A DNA stretch of 64,000 bases from Parastagonospora avenae f. sp. tritici 18332-5. Lineage: Eukaryota > Ascomycota > Dothideomycetes > Pleosporales > Phaeosphaeriaceae. The stretch is from assembly GCA_022559985.1 (NCBI GenBank), contig JAFJTR010000055.1, forward strand, positions 62,001 to 126,000, in the 5' to 3' direction. The notes beneath the pieces were generated by a model, which saw only the letters and a list, made by a program, of their open reading frames with translations, did no database searches and was not told the DNA's origin. A program made the translations under genes and the position numbers. Below are positions 22,145 through 32,865 of the stretch, in pieces (within the stretch, counting starts at the first letter, position 1; the number at the start of each line of letters is the position of its first letter).

Positions 22145-23200
22145 ATGTACAAAGGTCTCCTTCTCCCTCTCTTGAGCCTGACAACACCCACATTTGGGCA
22201 GTTCGTGCCTAAGCCGGGTAATTTTCCTGCAAAAGCGGATGGCGACTGTACGTAAGGCAATCGCATATACACATGAGACGCATGCTGACATCGAACCCTG
22301 ATAATTAGATGCAGGAGGCATCTTCAGCATCCCGCTCTCTGAATTGCCACAATACGCTGGCCCTGGAGGAAGCGGTTCCGAGTCGCCCCAGGGTTCTGGG
22401 CCCAAAACGTCGGGATCAGGACCATACCCAGCTGTGATGTCTACGGATTCTACGCTGCCCCGTCATACTATTTTCGCTCCAAAGTCGCCTCCAGCTGGGA
22501 ACGTGTCCGTGCCCGTTATTGCTTGGGGCAACGGGGGATGTTCGCAGAACGCTGGCGAATATGAGCGCATGCTTGTCGAAATCGCCAGTTACGGATACCT
22601 GATCATTGCGGATGGCACGCCCACCGGGGCCGGCACGAGCGGCCAAAGCAAAGTCCAGGACATGCGTGACTCTCTTGATTGGGCGTTTGCTGGCAAGGCG
22701 AAGAAGTATGGGAACATTGATCTGACCAAGGTCACGACGGCAGGTCATAGCTGTGGTGGTTTGGAGGCCATGTCGAACGCATACCATGATGATCGAGTTA
22801 AGAGGATAATGATGTTCAACATTGCGATTTTTCAGGACAACAGACGGTATCTCTTGCAAGAAATAAAGGTGCCAGTTGCATACTTCATCGGTGGATCGAA
22901 GGACATGGGTTACACTACTGTAAGCTCTCTGCGTTTGATGACCAGGACATCGTATACTGATCTTTCCGTAAGTCCGCTAAGGATTATGCCTTGCTGAATG
23001 CTGGCCTACCGAAGCTGAGGGCCAACCTCGATACTGGCCATGGAGGTACATGGCAGGCGACCAATGGCGGTAAGCAAGGTAAGGCAGCAGTTGCTTACCT
23101 GGAGTGGCAATGGAGGGATAATGTGAGTGCAAAGGCATACATCCTGAACGGTGGTTTGGTTAAGGATAACTGGACCGTGGAGCATGCGAACTGGCCGTAA
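22145..23200 (+). CDS. secreted alpha/beta hydrolase
   Basis: A 310-residue protein in three exons, 22145-22247, 22309-22919 and 22982-23200, with introns of 61 and 62 nt. Residues 1-18 form a signal peptide ending at TFG. AWGNGGC resembles the oxyanion-region loop of chlorophyllase/PET-hydrolase-like folds. AGHSCGG places the nucleophile at S182, and DTGHGGTW supplies the catalytic histidine in the last exon. It is an esterase-type enzyme with unknown substrate. It lies in a run of secreted-protein genes with the lipase and AA11 genes. Confidence 0.82.
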
Positions 23201-24023
23201 GGTCGGGCCATATCCACATGGGCTGTCAGCCACATACAGTCTAACAGGATGAGCTAATACTTGTCACACCTGTTTAGTTTATTTCGGAGTCGTTGACAGC
23301 ACGTAGTATGTGGATGCAGTGCAAATTGGGGAAGCGTCTGTCCCATAAAATTGTTTGCGATTTTATAAGACCGTATCTCTGTCGTGATCTGATGATATGT
23401 GATCAGTGGATGCGTATTGATGCTGTTGATGGGTTCTGGGGACTTCAGTCTCGCGACGGAAGCTGTTGCCCGATAAACTTGCGCTAAAATACCTACTTCG
23501 CCTCCTGAACCCTGAATTGCGCCCTACCTTCCTCTTTCAACTCTCAACACCGAACATCCGTTCTTTGCAGACCCTGAAACGCATCGCTGAACTCTGTCAG
23601 GAGGCCAAGTATCGATAAAGTCGACTTCAGGAGCCTAGACACACGGTAAACTGAGCCGCTCTGTAAACGCCACCACCCCAGAGCTACTCTCTTTGCGCGG
23701 CCAATGAGAAGCCATGGAACCGCTACCCCCGTGATACTGGCATGCTCAAATGACTGAACCAGCCTATGGTCTAGTCTTCCCCAATCGATCTAAGATGTGA
23801 AGAAACAGCGGAAAGTTAAGTGGCGTTGAGGCTTGTCCTCCGCGGAAGCGAGATCCGCAGCGGGTGTTGTAGTGCAACATGGCTTTGCGGATCAGTACAG
23901 CCACGGAACCACACTTCGACCCTGATGTATTTGAGCATCGCCTGAGCCGCTGAATCTTGAGAAGTCGAGGCGGTTTCTGTCGTCCCTTTTCTACTTTCAA
24001 CATTACTTTCGTTTTTCAACATA
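23201..24023. other. intergenic region
   Basis: No gene or repeat is seen in about 820 bp. The last part is the promoter and leader of the lipase. Confidence 0.55.
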
Positions 24024-25041
24024 ATGTCTATCTTGTCACTCTTTACTACTGCGCTATTGTTAGCGTCGTGCAGTAATGCCGCACCTCTCGTTGAAGAGAA
24101 GAGGGCGATCAAAGCTGATCAGCTTAGCACGTTCAAGCTCATGGGACAGTACGCTGCTGCTGCATATTGTACGAGCAACTATGTTTCTTCGGGAAGCCAG
24201 ATGAGTTGTCCAGGAGGTGATTGTCCGCAGGTAGAGGCGGCTGATGCTGCGACTGTGACTGCGTACTCCAGGTAAGTAGGACGATACACTGGAATGGTGC
24301 AAGACACTGGAATAAAACGCTAACGACGATAGGCTGGATACCTCGACAGATGTGACTGGCTACGTCGCTGTCGACCACACCAACAAGCTCGTTGTGGTGT
24401 CATTTCGTGGTAGTCTCACTGTTGATGCATGGATTACCAACTACGAGTTTGATACTGTCGACTCGGACATTTGCTCTGGATGCACTGCGCATCGCGGCTT
24501 CTGGAACTCTTGGGTCGATGCGCGCGATACCGTTAATCCAGCAGTAAAACAAGCGTCGGCTACCTTTCCCAAGTACAAGATCGTTGTCGTAGGACACTCG
24601 CTTGGAGGAGCAGTCGCGAGTCTTGCAGCCGCCTCACTGCGCAACTCTGGTTACAAAGTTGCGCTGTACAACTTCGGCTCACCACGCGTTGGAGGACCTC
24701 AGATTAGCAACTACATCACAAACCAGCCAGGCGGCAACTTTCGATTCACGCATAGGAACGATGTCGTGCCAAAGCTGCCGCTCATGACCATGGGCTACAA
24801 TCACATCAGCCCGGAATACTACATCGATACTCCAAACCAACCGGAAGTTACGGCTCGAGACATTAGCGTGTTCATCGGAACGGCCAACCTCTTCGTGGGA
24901 AATCAAGCTTCTCTTATCTGGGACCCCGAGTCACACCGATGGTACTTCGGCAGCGAATACTGGTGCGATGCAAAGACTAAGCGAGGAACACTCAAGGTTC
25001 GAGATGTAGAAGAAGACATTGTCATCTTGACTCAGTTCTAA
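24024..25041 (+). CDS. secreted class 3 lipase
   Basis: A 318-residue lipase_3 family enzyme, same fold as Thermomyces lanuginosus lipase and FaeA feruloyl esterase. Two exons, 24024-24271 and 24333-25041, with a 61-nt intron. A signal peptide (1-20) is followed by a short propeptide ending in the dibasic EEKR. The triad is complete: S172 in VGHSLGGA, D226 in RNDVVPKLP and H284 in ESHRWYF. VSFRGS precedes the lid. Cysteines are spaced as in the family. It hydrolyses acylglycerols or related esters outside the cell. Confidence 0.93.
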
Positions 25042-25148
25042 GGAAATTGATAGATTGCAGGGTATTAGTACGAATGCCGTTGCTCATAAGGAGCGTATCT
25101 AAGGGTATAAAGCCAGTAGAGAAACAAACCTGATCATCGTGTCAAATT

Positions 25149-26710
25149 TCAGTTCGCATGAAAAACGCCATTGTCAATCTCAAATACATCCTCATCCCTC
25201 TCCAACTCCTCGCTCGTATGATCTTTCCACAAATGCTCCATAAGTCCCTCAACCCTCCTGCACACCGTGTCCGCTTCTCTGAACCTCGCGCAGAAGACAC
25301 ATGCAAATCCCCCGCCTTCCTGATGACTCTTGATCACGAAGCGATTCTTGATCAGGAACCGATGGCGTTCGTGCACGTTCCTGTTCCGACTGTCCGCGAT
25401 GATCTCCCACGCCTTACCAGGCCGCACGGGGTTGTACGCGTGGCAGTAAGGGCACATGCTGTTGCCGCCCACTTTGTAACCATCCGTCAGATTGAGGCGG
25501 GGATGTTTCTGGAGGTCGCGGGCGTAGATGCAGAATACCTTGTTATTGTAAGACTGGTGTGGTAGACTGGGCTTTGGTCGAGGGTTTGGATATGGTTGGA
25601 TTCTTATCCCTCCTGGATCCCTGATTGGGTCATTGTATCTTCCATCGTGTCTGGGCTTTGGATCTTCGGGTGGAATAAGCTTAGGTCGCGGAATCGGGTA
25701 TGGTTGAATTGTGATCTCTTCAGGATCCCTGACTGGACTGCGGCGTCGATCTCCACGTCTGTGATCTGAGTCTTGTGGTGGTGTGGGCTTTGGTCGAGGA
25801 TTCGGATATGGTTGGATTGTGACCTCCTCCGGATCTTTCCCAGGGCTATCGCATCTGCCTCCACGCCACTTTGACGGGTCGGGCCTTTCTGTCACGCTGT
25901 CATGACGAGGCCTGGGATCAGGAGGTACTGGGAAAGCCCCAGGGATGCTATGATATGGATCTGGCACACTTGGCCGTCCCGTCTCTGACATGCGTTGGCA
26001 TTGCAGTTGAAGTGCTTGGATGGATCCCATGCGCGCCGAGCGGGTAGTTTGTATGAGACGCAGAACATGCGAATGCGAGGACGATGGTGACAAATACGAA
26101 CTCATCATGTAGTCCTGGTGGATGCTAAGTAAAGTGCGTTGGAGCTGTATGATCTGTGCTTGAAGCTGAGTATGCGTGACCACTGCTCTGGCGTTAGTAT
26201 GTGATGTTGGGTGTGCTGTGTTGATTCATACAGTCTCCTCGAGCAAAGCCTTCGCCTAGCTTTCGATATCCCCGATCGTACTCGGCCAACACTTGCGATG
26301 AGGATGTGGATATGAGCTCCTCGTCGCTGTCACTATACTCCTCTTTTCGCGCATCCAGCTTCCAGCGGACATGACGGCCACGACCACGGTCATGATCGGA
26401 GTCAGGACTAGAGTCTCGGTGTCTTCTGGATGTTCTGTGATGTCGATTCTCCCGCTCTTCTTTCTCGTCGTCACTGCTATGCGAATCCGATTTCGTCTTC
26501 CGCTTGAGTTTGCGATACAAGTCGCTGGCGGATCCGAAAGACTCTGTCAACGTGCGAACAAGCGAGACGACTACGACTAGATCTTGCAGTACGCCTTTTG
26601 CCTGATCCTAGTCAGTATATGTATCGCGTGTAATGAATGCTTGCAAAGTTTAGCAAACGTATCGGGACAAGACTTACTGCATCCACTGCAGCTTCGGCTT
26701 CTTCTTTCAT
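25149..26710 (-). CDS. fungal hypothetical with triplicated proline repeat and Cys/His-rich C-terminus
   Basis: A 479-residue protein in three exons: 26710-26678, 26601-26232 and 26185-25149. The last intron has a perfect TACTAAC branch and two usable acceptors 3 nt apart. The order is a short helical N-terminus with SASDLYRKLKRKTK, a charged Ser/Asp/Arg/His segment, then a helical stretch with QLQAQIIQLQRTLLSI. Next come three repeats of about 35 residues built on RDPEEITIQPYPxPRPK. The C-terminal 110 residues have CPYC and CVFC pairs plus HLWKDH, so they may bind zinc. I do not recognise a function. Similar architectures occur in other Dothideomycetes by impression only. There is no signal peptide or membrane span. 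Confidence 0.65.
25560..25860 (-). repeat. triplicated ~100-bp coding repeat
   Basis: Three units encode (R/K)DPxx(V/I)(T/R)IQPYPxPRPK. On the plus strand each copy begins with the word GGTTTGGATATGGTTGGAT or a close variant. Local duplication inside the gene is the simplest origin. Confidence 0.75.
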
Positions 26711-27980
26711 CGTTACTTATCCGTTGCAGGGCTCAAATTTGATAGCGTTATCTCGGTTGGGGAGTGTCATCAAGGAACGTTGACAGTAGCTTGCCTGAAA
26801 GCCGTGCCCAGGACCTGTTCACCGGATAGGCGGTTCCCTTTGCGGCTGACCGCGCTACCCACGGCAACGTGCTTCTCAAATCGCGCTCAGCTGCATGTGT
26901 CGTTTCTCATAGGACATATCATCTGTGAATCATCTCTGATGCGGGCTTTCGCATGACTGCGCCACATGGTTGGAGGCTTAAGGCTCTGTGGTGCAGGTCA
27001 TGCCGCATGCAATTATGACTACCAAACAAGGTGCAAGACAGGAGTTCCACGAAGACATGGTGAAGCAAATTCAACAGAGATTCTTGGTACCTTACAGTAG
27101 AGGATTTTCAGAATCGATGCAGGGCCATCTTGAATTTGGGTTCACTTTAGTTGTGACGAGAAATGGCTGCGCAAGGTCACCTGTCGTCGTACTACTTACC
27201 ACGTGCGACATTCGCATGCACATCACCGCACACCACACAATCACTGCATGCGAGACAAGAGAAGGTAGCGACATCAGGCGCCGGCATAACTCGTGCCCAC
27301 AAGAGGAAGTTCTCATAAAAAGAAGCAACCTCGCGCAGGCGTGTGTAGACAACCCAGCGTGCGCATGACCACGCTTTCCAGGCCTGGTCATCCGTGGATG
27401 CGTATCTCTAAGGAAGTAAAGCATTCTGTAACTGATGTAGATTTGGCTTTCGCAAGTGGGATGCGATGCATGGAGAAAATAAGGTGATGGACGAGGAGAC
27501 GTTGATAAATGCGAGCCTTGGGGCGCGAGAGCGCCTCGAGGCTCGACCCCGGGCCGTCCGCTGCTTGGCGGCACCTCCCGCTGTTCCGTACCTGCATCTC
27601 CCTTCCTTCATCACATCTTGCATCGCCCAGTGTCCATGATGCATCAATCAAGATTCCATCCAGCGAATCACCGCGCGTCGCCTCTTGAAGAGCGCGCTTA
27701 TTGTATGGCTAACTTGCCTGAGCCGTACAGTCGGGACGAAATTTGAGCCCCATCCAAGCGCTTCCGTTTCGACTACACCAAACGATTCGCTAGCAGTGCT
27801 TCACGACGTCCCAGCAACCTCAGCAAGCGCGCTGCTGCCAAAGATTATTCTTAGACATGAGTGGGATTCGCTCTCGCTGCGCCGCATGTGTGGTGCCCAA
27901 AAACGATGCGTTCGCACATTGCGAACCATTCGTCTCGTATAGCTGCTCGATTCTTGCAGGTAGGCGACGCAACAGCTACC
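26711..27980. other. intergenic region
   Basis: Divergent spacing between the proline-repeat protein and the membrane protein. Open frames on both strands show no domains or credible splice structure. Confidence 0.5.
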
Positions 27981-30355
27981 ATGACTAATATTCACTGGAA
28001 CCCTTTTCGCCGACATGCGCTCGGGGGAGTAGTCGAGGAAACCGCTGGACCGGCTCGAGCAACATCAGCACCGAAATCGAAGACATGGGAGACCACCGTT
28101 GATCGAGTACCCAGTTGGCCCGAAGAGGCACGATGTCTCAAAAAGCACACTTGGGTGGTATACCTGTATGCTATAGCCGACATTCTTCTTGTTCTTTTAC
28201 CAGTATACTTCATCTGTAAGCCAATGCGATCAACAAAGTCGCACGTTATCTGACCTACGACAGTACTGGGAGTCGCGACCGCCGTCTTACACAAGAAACC
28301 GACACAGGGCAATGCCTTCGGAACTAAAGTGGAATTTGCGATGTCATTGGTACGTCTATCTTGGCTTAACGCTTCCTCCACTAACACATGATAGGGTCCT
28401 ACTATGTTCCCAATCGTCTTCGCGGCGATTATCGGGCGTAGTATGAAAATGATAGCGAGGTTCCTTGCCGAGAAGGGTGCAAAGCTTGGTGTACGTCTCA
28501 TCATCACTGCTAGGACCATAGTCATATGTACTAACATCAAGCTCAAAAGACTCTAGAGCTCATGATGGCCAGCCAGTCCGTCTGGGGAACTATTGAGAGC
28601 CAATTTCTCATGCAGAGATTTACCACAGTCGGCGCAAATCTTCTTTTCCTATGGGCCCTTTCGCCATTAGGTGGCCAAGCATCTTTACGACTAATGCAGA
28701 GAGACCAAGACGCAATATATGACTCTTCAAAGCTACGATATCTGACAACAGGCCCTGGTGGCGCGATGTTCAGCAGGGCTACCAGCACCTATCAACGCGG
28801 TAAATTTGCTGAAGCCGGCGCTTTATACAACGCAGCCCTTTTGGCACCTCAAGCTATCAAAACTGGCCGCCAAGACTCATGGGGAAACGTAAAGATCCCG
28901 AGATATGAAACCCTGGATTTGTCCACGATGAGTGCCGATGGCTGGCTGGCGGCGCCTTCCACGGTGGAAGTACCAGAGACCTACACTGCGTTGGTAGGCT
29001 TACCGATTGCCGGGCTCACGGACACAACAGAGTCCAATTTCACTGTGGAATACAACTACGTATACGTCAACTGTAATTCCATCGAACAAGAAGCGTATCC
29101 GGGAACGCATGGCACTGGAGATCCTACTGCGACCAATTACACGAAGCTAGATCTATTGCTTCCCGGTCAGGTCTGGTACAACAAGTCCCAGTCCGACCTA
29201 CAACCTTTCGATCTGTTGGGTGGAAGAGCTTCTTTCTTACTGGACACCACCAGGCACTTGGCTTCGCAATTTATCAGAAACACACAGAGTCCTGCAGATC
29301 CCGAAGATGAAATACTCACGGGTCGGTTGGATGAGTTCATAGGCCATCACAACCAGTCCCGGATTAACCAGACCGAAATTGGTCGACCAAGGGAATTAAC
29401 TTTTGCTTCGGTTTATGGCATCAGCCGCGATGGGAGCGAACAAGGACTCAATATTGCGCGATGTTTGTTGTATCAGCAACATGTGGAAGCATTGGTGTTG
29501 TGTACTGGCAGTCAATGCAAAGCCACTCACCTCCGAAAATCGACAACAGACAAGCGACCCAACACATTGACAGCCTTCGAGGACTTCGTCGTTTTTGACT
29601 CGTTTGCACGCGAGTTTCCAACAGCCATCAAGTTCAACGAGGGATCCAGCCCGACAGAACTGTTCATGGCGAACACATCAATATTTCCTTTCGTCCAAAA
29701 GGCTGGTCGCCAATTTGCCGACCAGCTTTACGCTGATCTTTCGAAAGTGCCCGCGGATGTGTTCTCGCGGCGACTGAGCCTGGTTCTCAATACTTATTGG
29801 CAGCTCACCACACAATCTTCGGGTTACTTTGGTAGTCTGACGAACAACTTGTCGGCGTATGGACCGGATACACTACCGATTACGGATGCGAACGTGTATC
29901 TGCCCGCCAATCTATCGGCCACTGAACATACATTTGACGACTGGTTCGTCAAGTTTATGCAAAACGTAGCATTCCTGGATTCACCCTTCTTAGGAGCTAC
30001 AACTACAGCGAGAACCAAGAGAGAGCGAGAAATATTCATTTGCAACTTTGCATGGCTTGCGTTGCTTTTGTCGTCGTCGACGGTCATCTTGATTACCGGC
30101 AGCATGGCCCTTGTTCTCAAGAGGAAGACCCTTGGACCAGAAGTGTTCGGATTTGTCTCAAGCATGACATACGAAAACCCTTGGGTCAAAATACCCAATG
30201 GTGGAACAATGTTAGACGCTATGGAACGAACAAGGCTCCTGAAAGATGTCGAGGTCCATGTTGGCGACGTGCGCGGAGACGAGGATATAGGCCATATTGC
30301 TTTCGCCACCGGTCATCCCGTATCCAAATTACAGAGAGGGCGCCTTTACCGTTGA
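27981..30355 (+). CDS. fungal multi-span membrane protein of unknown function
   Basis: A 740-residue protein in four exons: 27981-28215, 28264-28349, 28395-28490 and 28550-30355. The apparent acceptor at 28540 would meet a stop at once, so AG at 28549 was used. Exon 1 has a membrane span around AIADILLVLLPVYFI. Exon 3 has a second (GPTMFPIVFAAIIGRSMK). A third follows near ANLLFLWALSPLGGQASL. A large domain with many N-x-S/T sites then lies presumably on the outer face, and one more span (WLALLLSSSTVILITGSMAL) precedes a short cytoplasmic tail. The SPLGGQASLRL motif marks a family often expanded in Dothideomycetes. No enzymatic motif is visible. Confidence 0.75.
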
Positions 30356-30399
30356 CAAGACCGTCGTGGCTCATGACCCAGAGCTGCTTGTATGAATTG

Positions 30400-30550
30400 C
30401 TGCAGGTTATCAACTACGACGGAAAGTAAACAAAGGTATCTAATAGCCCGAAGCTACACGCAGTATCACCACGCTTCAACTGTGACGGCAAGGCCCCGTG
30501 TATAGCTCCAGGTACCCCGGTCGTTTTCCGTCGTAAGTGACAACCTGCAG
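30400..30550. mobile_element. MITE-like element with 26-bp terminal inverted repeats
   Basis: The left arm at 30400-30425 (CTGCAGGTTATCAACTACGA...) and the reverse complement of the right arm at 30525-30550 agree at 23 of 26 positions. The interior of about 99 bp is non-coding. A clear target-site duplication is not visible. No transposase is in the window, so it would be non-autonomous. It starts 44 bp after the membrane-protein stop codon. Confidence 0.65.
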
Positions 30551-31468
30551 TATGTCAGGCTTGTATGCGAAAGATCGTGGCACAGCCGTGGAGTGGCGCA
30601 GCAGAGTCGTCAAGCTGACCATCTCCCATGGTCGAAAATGTCAATCTTCAGCTCGACGCGGCTGGACCCAAGTGTCGCATGAAGTATGGCAACTCGACTG
30701 TGCTAGCGGATACGACAGCTGACAGCAACTTTATGGCTGCTCGGTGTGGGTCTCGAACAATTGGCCATCAGACACACATGCACGACATCACGAGCGGCAG
30801 GCGGCAACGGCGACCGCGACAACGAACGCTGGCTTCGAGCCGAAGTGGTGATCATCAGTCGGCGCCTTGCTGCAGCCAGTGCACAATCGATAACGGATGT
30901 ATATTGGACGAACCCGGTGCATATTCAGGGGATGCAAGCTTTGCACGCAACCGCGGTGGCTGCGATGTGGATGCAGAAAGACCATGGCGTAAAAAAGAGA
31001 CGATGCGGCTCACCAATCGGCCCTCGTGGAGACAGGTGACTAGTTGGGATGTGCGACACGTCTCGAAACAGGGGCCCAGATTTTTTAGCAGACCGCTAAG
31101 CGAATCCAGCCCTGACCAATGGTCACCAAATGCAACATCGAAACGAAACTATTCACAAGGCCATCCATTACGACATGGTGCTCCTTGACTATGTTGCCGT
31201 CCATTACCTTCCACTCGTGGTAGTCTCCGCGTCGTGTTCCTGCGTCAACCTTGTCAACCCGGTGGATCTCCCGTGGTGCCTTTGGCTGAGAGCCTCAGCG
31301 ACTTGGTCGCCTGTTTCAATGCGTAAACGCTCGCCAATCCTTTTGCCATTTGCCCCATGTTTTGTGATCGACTGTCACCATCCAGACTCGATGTTTGATT
31401 AGGGGATCGTCCTGAGGGGAATCTGGTGGAAACGGAGTGGCGGCATACTCAGACCTTTGTACGATATG

Positions 31469-31475
31469 TATAAAG
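31469..31475 (+). promoter_or_regulatory. putative TATA box of the AA11 gene
   Basis: TATAAAG about 200 bp upstream of the ATG at 31675. This implies a long leader, so the assignment is tentative. Confidence 0.3.
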
Positions 31476-31674
31476 GACCACCTCAGCTACACTTTATGTC
31501 TAGCCAGCACATCAGCGTCTTCAAGGCTTTCTCTGCATTTGCATCTGTTTCTTCTCTTCTAGCTGTGCTAGATCTTGTTTTTCAAACACCACACTCCTTG
31601 ACGGAATCTTTGACAGCTTCTACGACATTCTTTGACAGACCACCTCCCAGACGACTTCATCCACACACGCAATC

Positions 31675-32865
31675 ATGGTTTTCAAATCAATGATTTTGGC
31701 TGCCACAGCCCTCTTGGCTGCCACCAATGCCCACATGATCATGGAGTCCCCTGTGCCATTCAGTGTGGACAAGATTGACAACGGCCCTATTAGCGACGAA
31801 CAATTCCCTTGCAAGAACAAGCTTGGATACACTGTCTCTAAGATGAACACTATGGCAGTGGGAGAGAAGCAGACTCTGAGCTTCAAGGGCAGTGCAGTCC
31901 ACGGTGGCGGTTCCTGCCAACTCAGCGTCACAACCGACACAGAGCCGACTGAGAGTTCCGTCTTCAAGGTTATCAAGACCATGGAGGGAGGATGCCCTGG
32001 TATTTCGGGGCCTGAGACGTTCGACTTCGAGCTTCCTGCTAGCGTTCCCAATGGCAAGGCCACTTTTGCTTGGACATGGTTCGCAAAGCTCAGCGGTGGC
32101 CCTGAGATGTACATGAACTGCGCACCTATCGAGGTTACTGGTGGTGCCAGTGACAAGTCTGCATTCGACGCACTTCCCAACATGCTCAAAGCCAATCTCC
32201 CTTCCACTGCCGACACCTGCCAGCAAAAGCCGAGCACGGATCTACAAATTCCCAACCCTGGTGAGAACCTTGTGTCCAACGGTAAAGCTGAGCCTGGTAA
32301 GGGGGGCTGCGGTGGGTCATCTGGAGGCTCCCCTCCTGCTTCGCCTTCATCGCCAGCAGGCCAGCCTTCGCCGCCAGCAGGCCAGCCTTCGCCGCCAGCA
32401 GGCCAGCCTTCCGCTTCCGCTCCTCCTTCTCAGCCCACCCCTCCCACCGGCGGTCAGTCGTCTGCAGCTCCCCCATCCGCGCCCTCGCCACCTCCTTCCA
32501 ACCCAGGTGGTGTCTTCGCCCCCGGAGCTTCAGCTGTACCCACTCCAGCAACTTCGACCACTCTCGTCACCGTCACTGGCGCTCCCACACCAGCGAAGCC
32601 CACCGTGCCAATCGGCACCGGTACACCAGCTCAGCCAACTCCCCCATCTACCGGTGGTGGCTCCGGACCCGCTGCTCCCGGTGGCTCAGGCTCGACCTGT
32701 TCCACCAACGGCGCTGTTGTCTGCAACGGCGAGAAGCAGTTCGGTCTCTGCAACAACGGCAACGTGGTCTGGCAAGAGGTCGCCTCTGGCACCGCCTGTG
32801 TCAACGGCGTCATCTCCAAGCGCTCCATGCGTGTCGCTCGTCCTCGCTACAACCGCAAGGTCTAA
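31675..32865 (+). CDS. AA11 lytic polysaccharide monooxygenase with C-terminal X278-like module
   Basis: Single-exon, 396 residues. Signal peptide 1-19 ends ATNA, leaving H20 as the mature N-terminal histidine of the copper brace. H76 in AVHGGGSC is the second ligand, and Y146 in PEMYMNCA is the axial position. MIMESPVPF and WTWFAKL are AA11 signatures. A Ser/Pro/Thr linker with a perfect heptapeptide repeat (PAGQPSP) follows, then a cysteine-rich module of about 45 residues (CSTNGAVVCNG...CNNGNVVWQ) resembling the X278 domain found on chitin-active fungal proteins. AA11 enzymes oxidatively cleave chitin, so the likely role is cell-wall remodelling or attack on chitin outside the cell. Confidence 0.93.
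   Translation: MVFKSMILAATALLAATNAHMIMESPVPFSVDKIDNGPISDEQFPCKNKLGYTVSKMNTMAVGEKQTLSFKGSAVHGGGSCQLSVTTDTEPTESSVFKVIKTMEGGCPGISGPETFDFELPASVPNGKATFAWTWFAKLSGGPEMYMNCAPIEVTGGASDKSAFDALPNMLKANLPSTADTCQQKPSTDLQIPNPGENLVSNGKAEPGKGGCGGSSGGSPPASPSSPAGQPSPPAGQPSPPAGQPSASAPPSQPTPPTGGQSSAAPPSAPSPPPSNPGGVFAPGASAVPTPATSTTLVTVTGAPTPAKPTVPIGTGTPAQPTPPSTGGGSGPAAPGGSGSTCSTNGAVVCNGEKQFGLCNNGNVVWQEVASGTACVNGVISKRSMRVARPRYNRKV
32345..32415 (+). repeat. 21-bp tandem repeat in AA11 linker
   Basis: About three copies of a 21-bp unit (GCCAGCAGGCCAGCCTTCGCC) encode PAGQPSP. It expands the linker between catalytic and C-terminal modules. Confidence 0.8.

Larger units (their letters stand above)
30356..31674. other. 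intergenic region with TIR element
   Basis: Holds the 151-bp TIR element (30400-30550) and, near its right end, the AA11 promoter. Open frames at 30628-31188 show no domains. Confidence 0.6.

Noticed and set aside
27092..27574. Minus-strand frame of 160 codons between 26.7 and 28 kb
   Set aside because: No domain, start context or splice structure. Composition is unlike the neighbouring genes.
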